Below, in pieces: positions 1-10,999 of a DNA stretch of 64,000 bases. This DNA is from Lonicera japonica (Eukaryota > Streptophyta > Magnoliopsida > Dipsacales > Caprifoliaceae): contig CM038466.1 in assembly GCA_021464415.1 (NCBI GenBank), positions 32,828,833 to 32,892,832 on the forward strand. The letters run 5' to 3'. The position numbers and the translations under genes were made by a program. Below the pieces are notes generated by a model. It ran no database searches and was not told the DNA's origin. It worked only from the letters and a program-made list of their open reading frames with translations. Within the stretch, counting starts at the first letter, position 1, and every line of letters starts with the position of its first letter.

Positions 1-279
1 ATTAATATGTATATAGCAGGTATTAGATTAGCAATGGTATGGAAACAAAACAAAAAAAAAATCATCTCACTTTTGTCCCTCAAAATCAGAAAGTACATTT
101 CACCTCTTCATATATAAGATTATTTGTAGCTCCAACTTTTTAGAAACGGATTGATGCTTGTGCCATGAAACACAACTTGAGGAGTCATGGAAAAAGAGCC
201 TAAATTAAATAGAGGTATATATTATGTATATAATATATATACATAAATTATATGCATTGTACTTAAACTGCATAAGTAC

Positions 280-750
280 TATTCTTAGTGTAGAGGGACC
301 CTACCGACGAGCCTATTTTGGCCATATCGGGACCTTACCAATGGGGGCACAAGACCCCACTAGTCCCTTCATACACCCTGGCCCAATCGGTCCAGGGGGC
401 AACCGGCCCATAGTCTACCGATGAAAGCAGTACCCAGTAGTACCCCCTCCCCTTCTCGGGAATTTGAAGAGACTGCTTGGAAGATTTAACACATGGTTCG
501 TCGGTGAGCTGTCACCTGACCCCCTCAGGTGGAGAAGGAGACACTAATCATAACCAAACAGAGAGCTATCCTAAACTATTACCCAAACAGTGCCCTATCC
601 CAAGTGTCATTTTGGATAAGGACAACCCATTTTCCTCTTCTTTGAAAAAAATAAAAAAAAAATGATTGAGCCTTATCTTTTAAGGCAAAAAGCATGTCCC
701 TACACTAGCCTCTCTATAAATACCCCATTCTCAAAAAGTGTGTTCGTAAC
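280..750. repeat. GC-richer block, possible LTR remnant
   Basis: This stretch is clearly richer in G and C than its surroundings and has no convincing long reading frame. Near its right end it has a TATA-like motif (CTATAAATACC, about 711-722) placed as in an LTR promoter. That layout fits a degraded LTR fragment, but no partner LTR or protein domain is visible. The identification is an inference. Positions 1-279 are AT-rich and show nothing recognisable. Confidence 0.25.
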
Positions 751-1335
751 TATGTCAGTGTAAGCTCATTGGTTCAAGTCGCTGTTGAAGGAATACTTTT
801 GCTGTAATTTCCAAAGTGTGAATGGTAATCTTGTAATTTCATATACCTACCAAAAACACCCTTATGCTAGGCTCTACGTAGAGTGTGCAATATGATACCT
901 AGTAATTTCTCAACGTACGATGGCATTTGGTCAAGTCGCAACCATATGTATTCTTCATGCGTAAGGTTGGTCATGGGTTCAAGTCTTGGCTTTAACATTT
1001 TTTTATTGTAATTTCAAGTGTAAGAAGTGTAATTTCGTAATTTCACATACCTACCAAACCCACTCCTCACGCTTTATAGATAGTAGTATAGATCTCTCGT
1101 TATTTTTTTTGGTTCAAGGATTCGCCCCATGAGTCCAGGCCAACTTTCGGTGGCAACCATATGTATTATTCTTTTTACTGTAATTTCAGGTTCAAGAAGG
1201 GTAATTTCATAACTTCACATACCTACCAAACCCGCTCGTCCCGCTTTATATGCTTTATATACGGTATAGAAGACCTACAAAAACCTCCTCCTCATGCTTT
1301 ATATATAGTATAGATATAGATAGTATAGATCTCTC
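700..1335 (-). mobile_element. Cluster of decayed, nested Helitron ends
   Basis: At least three related units are stacked here, read on the minus strand. Each has a start of the type TCTATACTA...TATAAAGC (minus-strand starts near 1318, 1268 and 1092) followed by a shared piece about not-quite-conserved 'GGTAGGTATGTGAAATTAC'. The best bounded unit is 867-1092. It begins TC after an A and ends in CTAG (867-870) just after a short hairpin (CTCTACGTAGAG, 872-883). A TC start, and a hairpin followed by CTRR, are the known marks of Helitrons. The base after CTAG is C rather than T, so the unit has decayed. A relative with a better 3' end lies at 21397. Confidence 0.4.
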
Positions 1336-1510
1336 TTTACTTTTTTCAGTTCGAGGGTTCACCCCACAAGTCCAAGCCAGCTTTCAGGCAGTTCAACTAA
1401 TCCCATTCACTGAGGATTCAACAGCTAACCACCACAGATTTTGCACCCACCGGGACTCGAACTGGGGAGCTCCCAATCGAGCCCGGTGTTCTGAACGCAG
1501 CAGTTCTCTT
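1333..1510 (-). mobile_element. SINE-like fragment
   Basis: On the minus strand the segment holds GTTCGAGTCCC, a good match to a tRNA-type pol III B box (rc of about 1450-1460). A short related fragment lies at 1110-1160. The pair shares the motif for 'ggttcgccccatgagtcc'. No poly(A) tail or target-site duplication could be fixed, so the limits are approximate. It lies within what would be the first intron of the leftward SNF7-like copy. Confidence 0.35.
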
Positions 1511-1614
1511 TATATAATATATGTAACAATATGCGCTATAGATAAAGGAACCATCAGTCTACCAAATACTTCATGTATCACGCTAATAAAATCACAAAAA
1601 TTCATCTATAGTAC

Positions 1615-1686
1615 CTCATTTAACTTGTCTAGAGTAGAAAGAACACTAGTCTCCTGTTTAGGTTTGCCGAAAATCTTCGTAAACAT
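1615..1686 (-). CDS. First coding exon of a second SNF7/VPS32-like gene (partial)
   Basis: The exon encodes 24 residues beginning MFTKIFGKPK and ending LDKLNE, then a GT donor (GAG|GTAC; GT at 1613-1614). It matches the first exon of the SNF7 gene at 11000-11071 in length, phase and donor, with about five residue differences (for example T3 for S3, K4 for R4). The start is the ATG at 1686, the same codon as in the other copy. The family is an ESCRT-III subunit that polymerises on endosomal membranes. No later exon is seen between 1 and 1614. In the intact copy intron 1 is 6.2 kb long, so exon 2 could lie beyond the left edge; a truncated pseudogene is equally possible. The intron beyond the donor differs from the other copy and contains SINE and Helitron debris. 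Confidence 0.7.
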
Positions 1687-1725
1687 GATTCAAATTTAAC
1701 GCAAATACAAACTATTGATCTCCTC

Positions 1726-1846
1726 CTGAATAATCAAAAAAACGATTTGAAGCCAACAGCTTTATCAGAAATCCATGAACTGATCCAGTTAGATACAAGT
1801 ATTTCACGATATTTACTTCTTTCAAGCAATAATTTGTAAATCGTAC
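1726..1846 (-). other. 5'-UTR intron of the leftward SNF7-like copy
   Basis: On the minus strand the leader has ACAG|GTACGA as donor (GT at 1846-1845) and ATTCAG|GAGGAG as acceptor (AG at 1727-1726). The same two junctions, with clearly homologous intron sequence, occur at 10806-10935 in front of the intact gene. Conservation of both junctions in two copies supports a real leader intron. The upstream leader (1847 to about 1990) contains a (GA)n run at 1943-1965, which is CT-rich in the transcript, as is common in plant 5' UTRs. Confidence 0.5.
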
Positions 1847-1994
1847 CTGTGAATTCGACGTTTAAGGTTCAAGAAATCAACGATCGATTGAAGAATTCGA
1901 CCACAATTAGCCGAATTGAGTGTTTGTGGATTTGAAGAAGTAGAGAGAGAGAGAGAGAGAGAGAGTTGTAGGAATTTGGGTTTCTTAGGCGTGT

Positions 1995-3890
1995 TGTTTT
2001 CGGGTATTTACTGTTTTTGCCTACGCGGCAACCACTTGACGGGCATTTTTATTCAGCGCCTTACTTTATAAAACCACAATAATACACACATTATCATTGT
2101 GGGGCCTATATGCGGCTTCAATAGGACTAATTTTTTTTAGCGGGGTCGGGAGTTTAGATTTTTCCATGAGGTTGATATTTGCATTTTGGTTTAGGGCGGA
2201 GATATCGACGCCTTTATGTCTCTTGAAAATATTTTTATTTTTTATTTAATTTTTAATAATTAAATAAAGTATATATTATTTGGTTATAAAAGAGTGAATA
2301 TAAATTTAATAATATCATATTCGATTGTTAGGATTGAACACATAAATTTATACATGGTCCTCAAGAATCAAGTAATGAACAAGTTACTTGGTTGTGAAGA
2401 ATCAAATGAAAGTGAAAATGTTACCAAGAATTTTTTTTGATGCAAATATTACCACCTTTTTTATTAGTAACACTCTTTGATTATTTTTGAATTAAATAAA
2501 TAAAATTTTATTTTTATCACTCTCATTTTCACCATCTTACAATTTAATTAATTAAAAAAATTAAATATATCTACAAAATCAGTCTTTTTATTTCAATGTG
2601 AGAATACATTATTTTCACCCCATCAAATCTTTAAGAAATTTTGCACTTCATCCTAGTGGTGGGGTGAGTTTACTAAAACAACGCATGGACGATAAAGTTT
2701 CGTCGTTAAAAGTAAAAATATTAAATTTTATGTCGTTCTTAATAAATTTTATTAAAAAAATTGTCTAAATAGTACTTCCAAGATAAAAAAAACATTAATT
2801 GTCATAAATACAGTTTTAGAAATTATATGTATTTTATATAATCTTTTATTTTTCATTACTCTTAAATGGTTATTATTCATATTTTTCCTTTGTTAGCAAA
2901 TTTTATTTTTATCAAATAAATAAATATAATTTGTAATTCACTACACCAAAAACATTAAAAGATCAATTTATTGTATGTAAATATGTAAATATATATCATA
3001 CAAATAAAAAAATTGAGTGATGCTAAATATAAAAATTATGTCTAGGAGCAATTGGTTAAACAAAAAAAATCTCCTTAAAGAACAATTTAATAGTAAAAAC
3101 TTTTAAATAAAAAACCAATTCAATTATCATCTACAGCACATAGCCACCAAAATTACACAAAATTAAAAGCAATGATTTTGGGAATCTTAAACAAATATAA
3201 ATATGCTAATTAAATTTGCAATGTTTAAAAAGATATATATATGTACGAGAACAAAATCCTAAATTATAAGGCCATACAAGATCTGAAAATTTAAAATCAA
3301 GCACATTACAAAAACAAGATCAAAAGAATAATCATTTCAAGTCAAAAATAAAAACCAAAAAAGTGCTACGAGATATAAAACTATGCTTGCAAGAGTTCCT
3401 TACCTTGTACTTGGTTGGATCTGCCTTCTCTTTGTTTTTCGGTTTTACTTTCTAAAATAATTGTTTCGTAGTTTTATTGTAAAAGAAAAATATGATGGAA
3501 AAGAAAAAAAACTCGCGCAAAAAAATAATAGAATATTGATGATTTTTTCTTAGGATAAAAATTCGGATAAGAAGAAATTTTTTACGCTATTTTTTAGGCT
3601 AAGTTTAACTTAATTCTGAATCTTAATAGGGTGAAAAAGCTGATTTTGTGGGTATATTTAAGAACATTCTTAATTACAATAAAACAATCTTCTTTTACCG
3701 TCTTCACCTTTTTCCCTCCCTCCATTTAAAGAAATGCTCAAGTGAAACTCAATGGACTAAAAGGGTTTTTTTCTTTCTTTTACCCCAAGTTGGCATCGAT
3801 TTGGAAAGAGGTGTGGATGGCAAAAAGTTTGCCATAAAGTCCTCCTTCAAAAGCCACTCCATGATCAAGATCCACCAATGTAATTAAATG
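1995..3890. other. AT-rich intergenic sequence
   Basis: No coding region, paired terminal repeat or RNA gene can be supported. The 79-codon frame starting at 3648 has low-complexity composition and no recognisable motif. Confidence 0.5.
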
Positions 3891-3894
3891 TTTG

Positions 3895-4465
3895 ACCATC
3901 CGGTTGAGAATGGTTAGCTCAAATTATTGATCCTACAGAAAAAAATTATAAAACTCAATATAGGTATATAAGCGGGGGAGAGTTTCCACGTAATAACGAG
4001 ATATTTTAAGTTAAAACCCCACATCTGTGGCCCAAAGGTGTTTAAGTTGGTAACAATATCGTTATTATATGCGCGAACTTGTTTGATCCAAGGTGAAGAT
4101 TATTGAGAATGATTGGCTCAAACCATTGATCCCACATGAAAAAATTGTAGAACTCAATATGGGTATATAAGGCCTAAAGGTGTTTAAGTTGGGGACAATA
4201 TAATTAAAACCTCACACTTGTTGCCTTGTTTGATCCAAGGTGGAGATTGTTGAAAATGGTTAGCTCAAACCATTGATTCCACATAAAAAATTTGTAGAAC
4301 TCAATATGGGTATATAACTATGGGAGAATCAATATGGGCATATAAGTAGGGGACAATATTGTTAAAACCCCACACTTGTTGCCCAAATATGTTTAAGTTG
4401 GAGACAATATCGTTACTATGTGTGCGGACCGACGGGCATGGTTGGTGCTTCAGGCCCGACACGAG
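3895..4465. repeat. Degenerate tandem repeat, three to four units
   Basis: A unit containing 'tggttagctcaaaccattga', 'agaactcaatatgggtatat', 'ccccacacttgttgccc' and 'gtgtttaagttgg.gacaat' recurs near 3905, 4100, 4255 and 4320. Spacing varies because pieces are missing from some units. The unit has no coding content and its origin is unknown. Confidence 0.6.
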
Positions 4466-4499
4466 TGCCGACGGACACAACACTTATTATCATAACATA

Positions 4500-5440
4500 A
4501 ATGTCTTAGGTTCTTAGATTCAATCCACATGAATGTAGTTATCGAACCATTTTAATCTATTTTTATTATATTGTTTGTGGATTCATAATTATATGAAAAA
4601 AAAATGTATTATATAAAAAAGTGATATTGTAATTATTGCTTTATACAAAAGGGGGGAAATCATGTTTAAAGCAACCATCACTTTAGGAAACTATTAAAAC
4701 TTTGTTTTTTTGAACATGAGAAACTATCAAAACTAAAATCATTAATAATGTTTTCGTTTTTCGATTATGGTTTTGGTATAAATAATAAAATCTTTAAATA
4801 AGTTGTATTTCTTGAAGCGATTACTAATTTTGTTATTAATATTAAACAAAAATTCAAAAATATAATTCAAATGTAACTTTTAATCCATCTATATTACTTA
4901 TGACTTTTTCTTGTCAATTTCAATAAAAATAGATGGTTCAAAATCATATGTACTACTATAGGTGGCTAAAAATTTAGGCCCAACCCACATAAATGACTAA
5001 TCGTGAAAAATCTGGTTATGATAGAGCAAATGTGAGAGTAGATAAGGAAATTTTGTTTATAAAATGGTTTTCCTAACCAATTAATAGTAGGTTTAAAATG
5101 CTTTCACCCTTTTGTGTGTGTTGTGTATTAAACTTTAACTAAGTTTACACAGAAATATATGCCAACAACCAATATCCAACCCTTTCTTGAGCCACCCCTC
5201 TTCTATTTATAAGTATAGAATTAGGTTTACACTTGCTCGTTATGGTTAATAGTAAAATAACTAAAGGGGGTAAGACTTGGATGACACTCCGGTATTTCTT
5301 CTTTTACCATAATTAACAAATTCTAAAAAAGTACGATAGTAGTGGTGTAGTGGAGACCGATACGATTATGTACAGGTTCATATGATTAGGTATTATTCTC
5401 CTCATGTACTCCTTATGCATTTCCCACATGTTTGACCACG
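4500..5440. other. AT-rich intergenic sequence
   Basis: Nothing recognisable beyond simple AT-rich runs. Confidence 0.5.
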
Positions 5441-5454
5441 TGCGCCATTATATG

Positions 5455-7735
5455 TCGAACTCGGCCTTAACTTGGCTATTTTGGCATAACTAGGTTTCGG
5501 CAACTCGACATGTCCCTTGCTCATTTCTTTTGTTTATATTGGGCTTGTGGGCATGGTTTGCCACATGGGCTCCCAACCAAATTGGGCCGGCTTAGATTGC
5601 CTTAACCAAAATTTAGGCTCCCTCAATTACAATATTTAAAATATTTTTGGATTGCGTAGTATTTACTACAAAAGCAATTTGAGTTTTAAAATATTATATA
5701 TATACGACAATTATTCTTAACACCTTAAACTTGACTAACATATACACACCATATGCAACCCAAAACATTGCCAATTATTTTATATTTTATCAATGATATG
5801 TTACTTATTTGGTATCGTGAGGTGTGACCAAGATACAAAATATATGTCGACGACAAGGGATGACAACAAGTCGGGTATGGGGCGGGTTTGGCCAATAAAC
5901 CCGACTCGCATATGTACTACTCCGCCCCAAACCCGAGATGATTTTTTTTTTAAAACCCAAACCCGCCCAGCAGGAATACCATAAAACCCGAACATACCCC
6001 TCCCCGAATTAGAATTGAGTCTTCACTCTATTTTAAGAATAATAAACTGTTTTTTAGGGCATCAAAGAATCATAAACTTAAATTGAGAAAAATTAACTCA
6101 AATCACAAGCATGGAACAACACTTCTTCATTGTATTTCAAATAATCACAGGTTATTGATAGAAAGAATGAATCGAGAAAATGCAATCAAACTTTACTTCT
6201 TTTTTAAAGATTAATTGGAGGAGGAGGTGGAGGTGGAGGTGGAGGAGTAGCAAAGTGCGAGGTGGAGGGGAAGGAGTAGCGGCGTGGGTGGTGGAGGTGG
6301 AGGGGAATGAGTAATGGTCGATGGGTGTGGGAGGGTGGAGACCAAAGAGTTGATAGACAGAGAGAGAACATGACTGTGGAAGGATAGAGAGAGAAAGTAG
6401 TACAGTTCTAGGGGTTTTTCAACAATACTATATATATTTTTCTTATTAATATATTTAATATATATATATATATATGTGTGGATCGGGTCTGGTCGATTTT
6501 TTAAAGGGCGAAAGCCTAACCTGGTTCGGTTTTTTTTCATGAAACCCAAACCTAACCCGGTCTAAAAAAAACCTGCCTAAACCTGCTCCATCAAGGTTGG
6601 ATTGGGTTTTATTGCCATCCCTATCAACAATATGAAGTAAAAAAAAGATATTGACAATTAACACGTAACTCCGTCATAACTTGCTGAATTGTACTCACAT
6701 ACTTGACGATAAATTACCAAAATAGTGCATACTTTTTGATACTCTGTGATAGAGACGAGTTTTGGAGTACCACATGTATATTTTTATATTACTCACTAGA
6801 CAAATGAAATGTATTTCAATTTGATTTTTGGGATAAAATTAGGCTATTCTTGTTACCAAAGAAAATATCTCTTTACCAGAGTATAATACTATTTTGAGAA
6901 ATTGTAATATATGATTCTAAAGTTGTGCATTATTCTAAAAGTATAATTATTTTGACAAAAATTTCACCCTAATACTCTGTTGGCACGGCACTCGACCTTG
7001 GCTTGGCTATCTCGGCATAACTGGGTGTTGGCAACTCGGCATGTCCCTTGCTCGTTTCCTTTGTTTCTATCGGGCTTGTGGGCATGGTTTGCCACATGGG
7101 CTCCCAACTGAATTGGGCCAGCCTGGATTGCCTTAACCAAAATTTAGGCTCCCTCAACTACAATATTCAAAATATTTTTGGATCGGGTAGTATTTACTAA
7201 GAAAGCAATTTGATTTTTAAAATATTATATATGTATACCACAATTATTCTTAACACCTCAAACTTGACTAACATATACACCACATGTGACCCAAAACAAT
7301 TCCAATTGTTTTGCATTTTATCAACGATATGTTGCTTATTTGGTATCGTGAGGTGTGACCAAGATACAAAATTTATCTCGACAACATGAAGTAAAAAAGG
7401 AGATATTGACAATCAACACGTAACTCTGTCATAACTTGCTGAATTGTACTCACATACTTGAGGATAAATTGCTGAAATATTGTATACTTTTTGATACTCT
7501 ATGATTGAGACGAGTTTTGGAGTACCACGTGTATATTTTTGTATTACTCACAAGACAAATGAAATGTATTTCAATTTGATTTTTGGGATAAAATTAGGCT
7601 ATCCTTATTACCAAAGAAAATATTTTTTTACCATAGTATAATACTATTTTGAGAAATTTTAATCTATAATTCTAAAATTGTGCATTATTATAAAAGTATA
7701 ATTATTTTGACAATAATTTCACCTTAAGACTCAGT
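5455..7735. repeat. Tandem segmental duplication (about 0.75-kb unit)
   Basis: The first copy (about 5455-6975) and the second (about 6985-7735) align throughout. Shared landmarks are 'gcatgtcccttgctc' (5509 and 7038), 'ttggtatcgtgaggtgtgac' (5809 and 7339) and 'gaaatgtatttcaatttgat' (6805 and 7559). The first copy is longer only because a hAT-type element sits in it at 5855-6623. The second copy therefore shows the empty site. The unit has no open frame. A short frame in the second copy (7157-6969, minus) is not preserved in the first. Confidence 0.85.
5855..6623. mobile_element. Non-autonomous hAT-type element
   Basis: The ends are AGGGATGACAA on the left and TTGCCATCCCT on the right, inverted repeats of the AGGGATGGCAA type seen at many plant hAT elements. 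It is flanked by a decayed 8-bp target duplication: TCGACGAC (5847-5854) and TCAACAAT (6624-6631). The second copy of the surrounding duplication has TCGACAAC at this point without the insert. Inside are CGGGT-rich subterminal blocks and a purine-rich GGAGGT microsatellite (about 6216-6300). No transposase is present. The frames read across it (for example 6549-6211, minus) are low complexity. Confidence 0.75.
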
Positions 7736-7739
7736 TTGG

Positions 7740-8475
7740 AGCACCGGATAAAAATATCAATAGAAAATCAATATCTTGTCCCATATATTTTAAATCGATT
7801 GGCTCAAGGACGTACATTTTTAGTTCATTGTTTCAAGTGCAAACTTTTAAAATAATGACACTCTTTTTTAAATAGTCCACGAGCTTTATTACATTTTTTT
7901 AATCTTTAATAGTTAGGTGTATTGTTAATTGTGTCCCTCGTTGAGATGTTGATATTGCCCTCTTTTTTCAGCGTAGGTTTTCGTATTTCTCGAAAGTGTA
8001 ACCGATGATTGTTACCCCCTACATTATGGATTCTATGCGAGTTGAAACTTTCTTTTACCAAGGTTATGAAATGAGAAGAAATTTCTCTCAAATTAAATGA
8101 AAAGCACTTTTTTGTGAGTGTGTTTAAAAGTACATTACAACAAAATCTATTCGTTACATGTAAAATTATTATATCATAACTCGTGTCAAGGACATTAAAA
8201 ATCATAGCCTCTATTATATAAACTTATACAAGATACTTAATCACATCTAATGTAGTACTGTGTGCATATATATATATGATATATCGTCTCCAAAATTTAC
8301 TAGTTTAGGACTGAACTATTGAAACACAAAATAAAATGTCTACACCTTATAAGTAAAATCACCATAGATCTTACACGTAAAATTTTACTTGTAATCCACA
8401 CATATCTATTGAAGATACTGTAATAATAGACAACAAGTTGAGTTTTGCCTAATCTAAACCAGTACCAACTTGGTG
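7740..8475. other. AT-rich intergenic sequence
   Basis: No gene or bounded repeat is visible. A 99-codon minus-strand frame (8205-7906) resembles nothing I know. Confidence 0.45.
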
Positions 8476-8551
8476 CATGTTTTATAGTAAAATTTTCAAT
8501 CCCAACTCACTTTCATGTTTTATAGTAAAATTTTCAATCCCAACTCACTTT
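8476..8551. repeat. Two-copy 38-bp tandem repeat
   Basis: The unit beginning CATGTTTTATAGTAAAATTT occurs at 8476 and again at 8514 with almost no change, consistent with a recent local duplication. Confidence 0.8.
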
Positions 8552-8570
8552 TATGTACAAATGTAATTAA

Positions 8571-9091
8571 GAGTGTTCATTAGCTGAGAACGGATCAAAA
8601 TATCCTTATTTAGAAAGATTTCTAAAAATTTTGGAATTCCAAATACCTTTCTAATTCCAAAAATTTTGAAAATTCAAAAAAAAAGTTTTAAAATAGAAAG
8701 TTTGGAATATTCAAAAATTTTCAATTTCTTAAAATTTTGAAGTAACTTAAACATTAATTTTTTATTAGAAATTAATAAAATTTTAAGCGTTATCTTAAGT
8801 TAAGATGGATCGAAAGAATACTTGATATAAAAACAAAACTACAAACATTATATAAATATATTACCACTAGATTTAAAAATATTATTAATATTATAGACTA
8901 AATAATGTATTTTTAGAAATTTGGAATTTCAAAAATTTGAATATATTTTCCAATTCCATTTTAAATTTCTTTGGAAAAGTCCAAATCTGGAAAATTCAAA
9001 TATCATAAATTAGCATATACCCTATACAAAATTTGAAAAGAATTGGATCAGATTTCAAAAATGTCAAATGTTCGAAAAGTTTGAACACCCC
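8571..9091. mobile_element. Possible hAT-like MITE
   Basis: The left end GAGTGTTCA and right end TGAACACCCC are inverted, of the GGGTGTTCAA type found at other plant hAT MITEs. The interior is full of short self-complementary pieces such as TTGGAATTCCAA. No clean 8-bp target duplication is seen, so the superfamily call is tentative. Confidence 0.35.
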
Positions 9092-9107
9092 ACATAACTG
9101 TAAGATA

Positions 9108-9200
9108 TGTATTTTTTTTAACGAACAAAAGGGAAAATAATAAACTAACCACATAGATCTACCCTCTAGCAAAAGCCTAACTGGGGTTGAGGTCAATCTT
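9108..9200 (-). mobile_element. LINE or SINE 3' end, copy 1
   Basis: On the minus strand this reads as a retroposon tail: '...GGCTTTTGCTAGAGGGTAGA...CCCTTTTGTTCGTT' followed by a poly(A) stretch (the T-run at about 9112-9119). The same segment recurs at 10606-10695. The body of the element is missing, so a 5'-truncated LINE or a SINE are both possible. Confidence 0.45.
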
Positions 9201-9644
9201 GCATAACAATTTTGAGAAATAATCAATAATTTTTTATTTACATAATTTTCTCTCAATTTCCGTTCGTATATAAAGCTTTAATTCATAATTATAACCGTTG
9301 AGCACACTATAATCCTAATTTTACAAATTTTCGTTAACTTTACTTAACGATATTAAAGAGTTTGGATAAATTGAAATGTTATTGGGATTTAATAAATTGT
9401 CGGATAAAAAAATTAAAAAAATAATAACCAAATTAAAAAAGAGATAATGAGTTTTAGGGCATCGCTCCGTAATGTTTTATAATTCTAAGGACGGACTCAT
9501 GTTTAATAAAGAGAAGTAGTACTAATTTCATAATTTGGTTTTATATATAGTAAGGACACTTTTTATAATATTAATTTATTTTGAGAAAAATGATAAATGT
9601 TGATGGACAAATATACCCCTAATTAGTTTAAGTTAATGTTAAAA

Positions 9645-9649
9645 GTAAC

Positions 9650-9699
<50 letters not shown>

Positions 9700-10080
9700 C
9701 CCCGTTTCTTCTATTTTCTCTCTTTTTAAAATCAAACACCTCGCTTTCGCTCTCTAAAATCAACCGACCAAGCTCAGCTTCGACCAACGATCTCACCTCC
9801 TCCGCCACCGCCACCACCACCACCACCACTATCACTTGACTCTTTGATCGTATCGCCAAGAAGAACATCGTTCTCATCTTTTTTTTTTGCAAGGATAATC
9901 ATAAAACGTATATAACTTTTGATTGAACTGTTGGATTTACTTGATTTTTGGATATATTGTTCGGAAAACAAGGTTACTACACACGCGTGAAAATCAAGAT
10001 GATCAGAGGTCGTTTTGCTACTGAAATCGACCAATTTCAACACCCCAACGAGATTTTTTTTTAAAAAATTTGATCATAAC
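9645..10080. other. (CT)n tract and GGN-rich segment, unidentified
   Basis: A (CT)n microsatellite (about 9653-9696) is followed by CT-rich, leader-like sequence and a (CAC)n run (about 9806-9830). The downstream part contains a stretch resembling a plant 5' UTR, but no coding exon could be joined to it. Short frames on both strands here encode homopolymers (Ser-Leu repeats, Gly or Val runs) and are judged artefacts. It could be a captured promoter or leader piece. Confidence 0.3.
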
Positions 10081-10179
10081 TCTGTTTTTTTTAATGAACC
10101 TTACGTTGATCCATATATATACATATATATAAATTGAGTAGATGTTGATCTCATCAATTTTGTTATTATATATTTTGTA

Positions 10180-10425
10180 ATGGTGCTAAAATCACTTTAG
10201 CACCTTCTGGTTGTTATCATGTACGTTGACACGTAATAATGCTAAATGCATTTAACACATTCTTTATCACCTTTTGGTTGTTTTTCAAGTGGTGTTACCT
10301 TCTGGTTGTGATGCTAAATGCATTTAGCATATTCTGATTATTGTTCAGGTGGTACTAAATACATTTAACACCTTCTAGTTATTATGCTAAATGCATTTAG
10401 TACTTTCTAATTGTTGTTAGTGTCA
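10180..10425. repeat. Degenerate repeat built on a TGCATTTAGCA palindrome
   Basis: The 17- to 18-base palindrome TGCTAAATGCATTTAGCA or close variants occurs about four times (near 10240, 10312, 10357, 10387). The occurrences are separated by related 'accttctggttgtt' segments. The spacing is irregular (about 30-70 bp). Its function is unknown. Confidence 0.5.
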
Positions 10426-10605
10426 TAATAAGACGTGAAATGCTATAAGAAAGATGTATTATTATCTTTTTTATACAGTATTTTTAATTTACATGACTAA
10501 TTTTTAAGTATTTTTTATAATTATGTATTTTATTTTTAGGATGAACCTTGCACAATTGCCCAATTAAAAAAAATAAAAAAAAATTATTGGTCAAATATAT
10601 CATGA

Positions 10606-10697
10606 GGGTATATTTTTTTTTTTAACAAACAAAAGGGTAAAGAAAGGGACTAACCGCATAGATCTACCCTCTGGCAAAAGCCTAACTGGGTTGAGTT
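10606..10697 (-). mobile_element. LINE or SINE 3' end, copy 2, abutting the SNF7 leader
   Basis: This is a second copy of the tail at 9108-9200, with poly(A) at its low-coordinate end (T-run about 10612-10622). It stops within a few bases of where homology between the two SNF7 leaders begins (about 10700). The insertion therefore sits directly against the presumed SNF7 promoter or leader. Confidence 0.45.
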
Positions 10698-10699
10698 CA

Positions 10700-10999
10700 A
10701 TTTCTAACTCTCTACTTCTTCAATCCAAAACCCTCAATTCGGTTGGTTGAGGTCAAATTCTTCATCGATCGTTGACTCCTCGAGCCCTAAACATCGAATT
10801 AACAGGTACGATTTACAATTATTGCTTTAAAAGTGTAAACAACTAAATATAGTAAAATACTGTATCTAACTGGATTGAATTATCAATTCATGGATTTCTA
10901 ATAAAGCTGGTCCTCCAAATCCTTTGATTATTCAGGAGGAGAGGAGATCGATTGTTTGAATTTGCGGATCGAAAGTTTGTATTTGCGTGGAATTTGAAC
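10700..10999 (+). other. SNF7 5' UTR with leader intron (10806-10935)
   Basis: The donor AACAG|GTACGA (GT at 10806) and the acceptor ATTCAG|GAGGAG (AG at 10934-10935) bracket a 130-bp intron that is conserved in the inverted copy at 1726-1846. The leader exon is rich in C and T. The transcription start is not visible, and no confident TATA box was found next to the retroposon tail upstream. Confidence 0.5.

Noticed and set aside
1250..1699. 149-codon plus-strand frame
   Set aside because: It reads across Helitron and SINE debris and antisense to the SNF7-like exon. The similarity of its end to the frame at 10888-11085 (minus) is only a shadow of the two SNF7 exons.
6211..6664. Two overlapping minus-strand frames of 112 and 69 codons
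   Set aside because: They lie inside the hAT-type element over a purine-rich microsatellite and encode low-complexity sequence.
9636..10043. Frames with Ser-Leu, Val and Gly runs on both strands
   Set aside because: They are translations of (CT)n and (CAC)n repeats.
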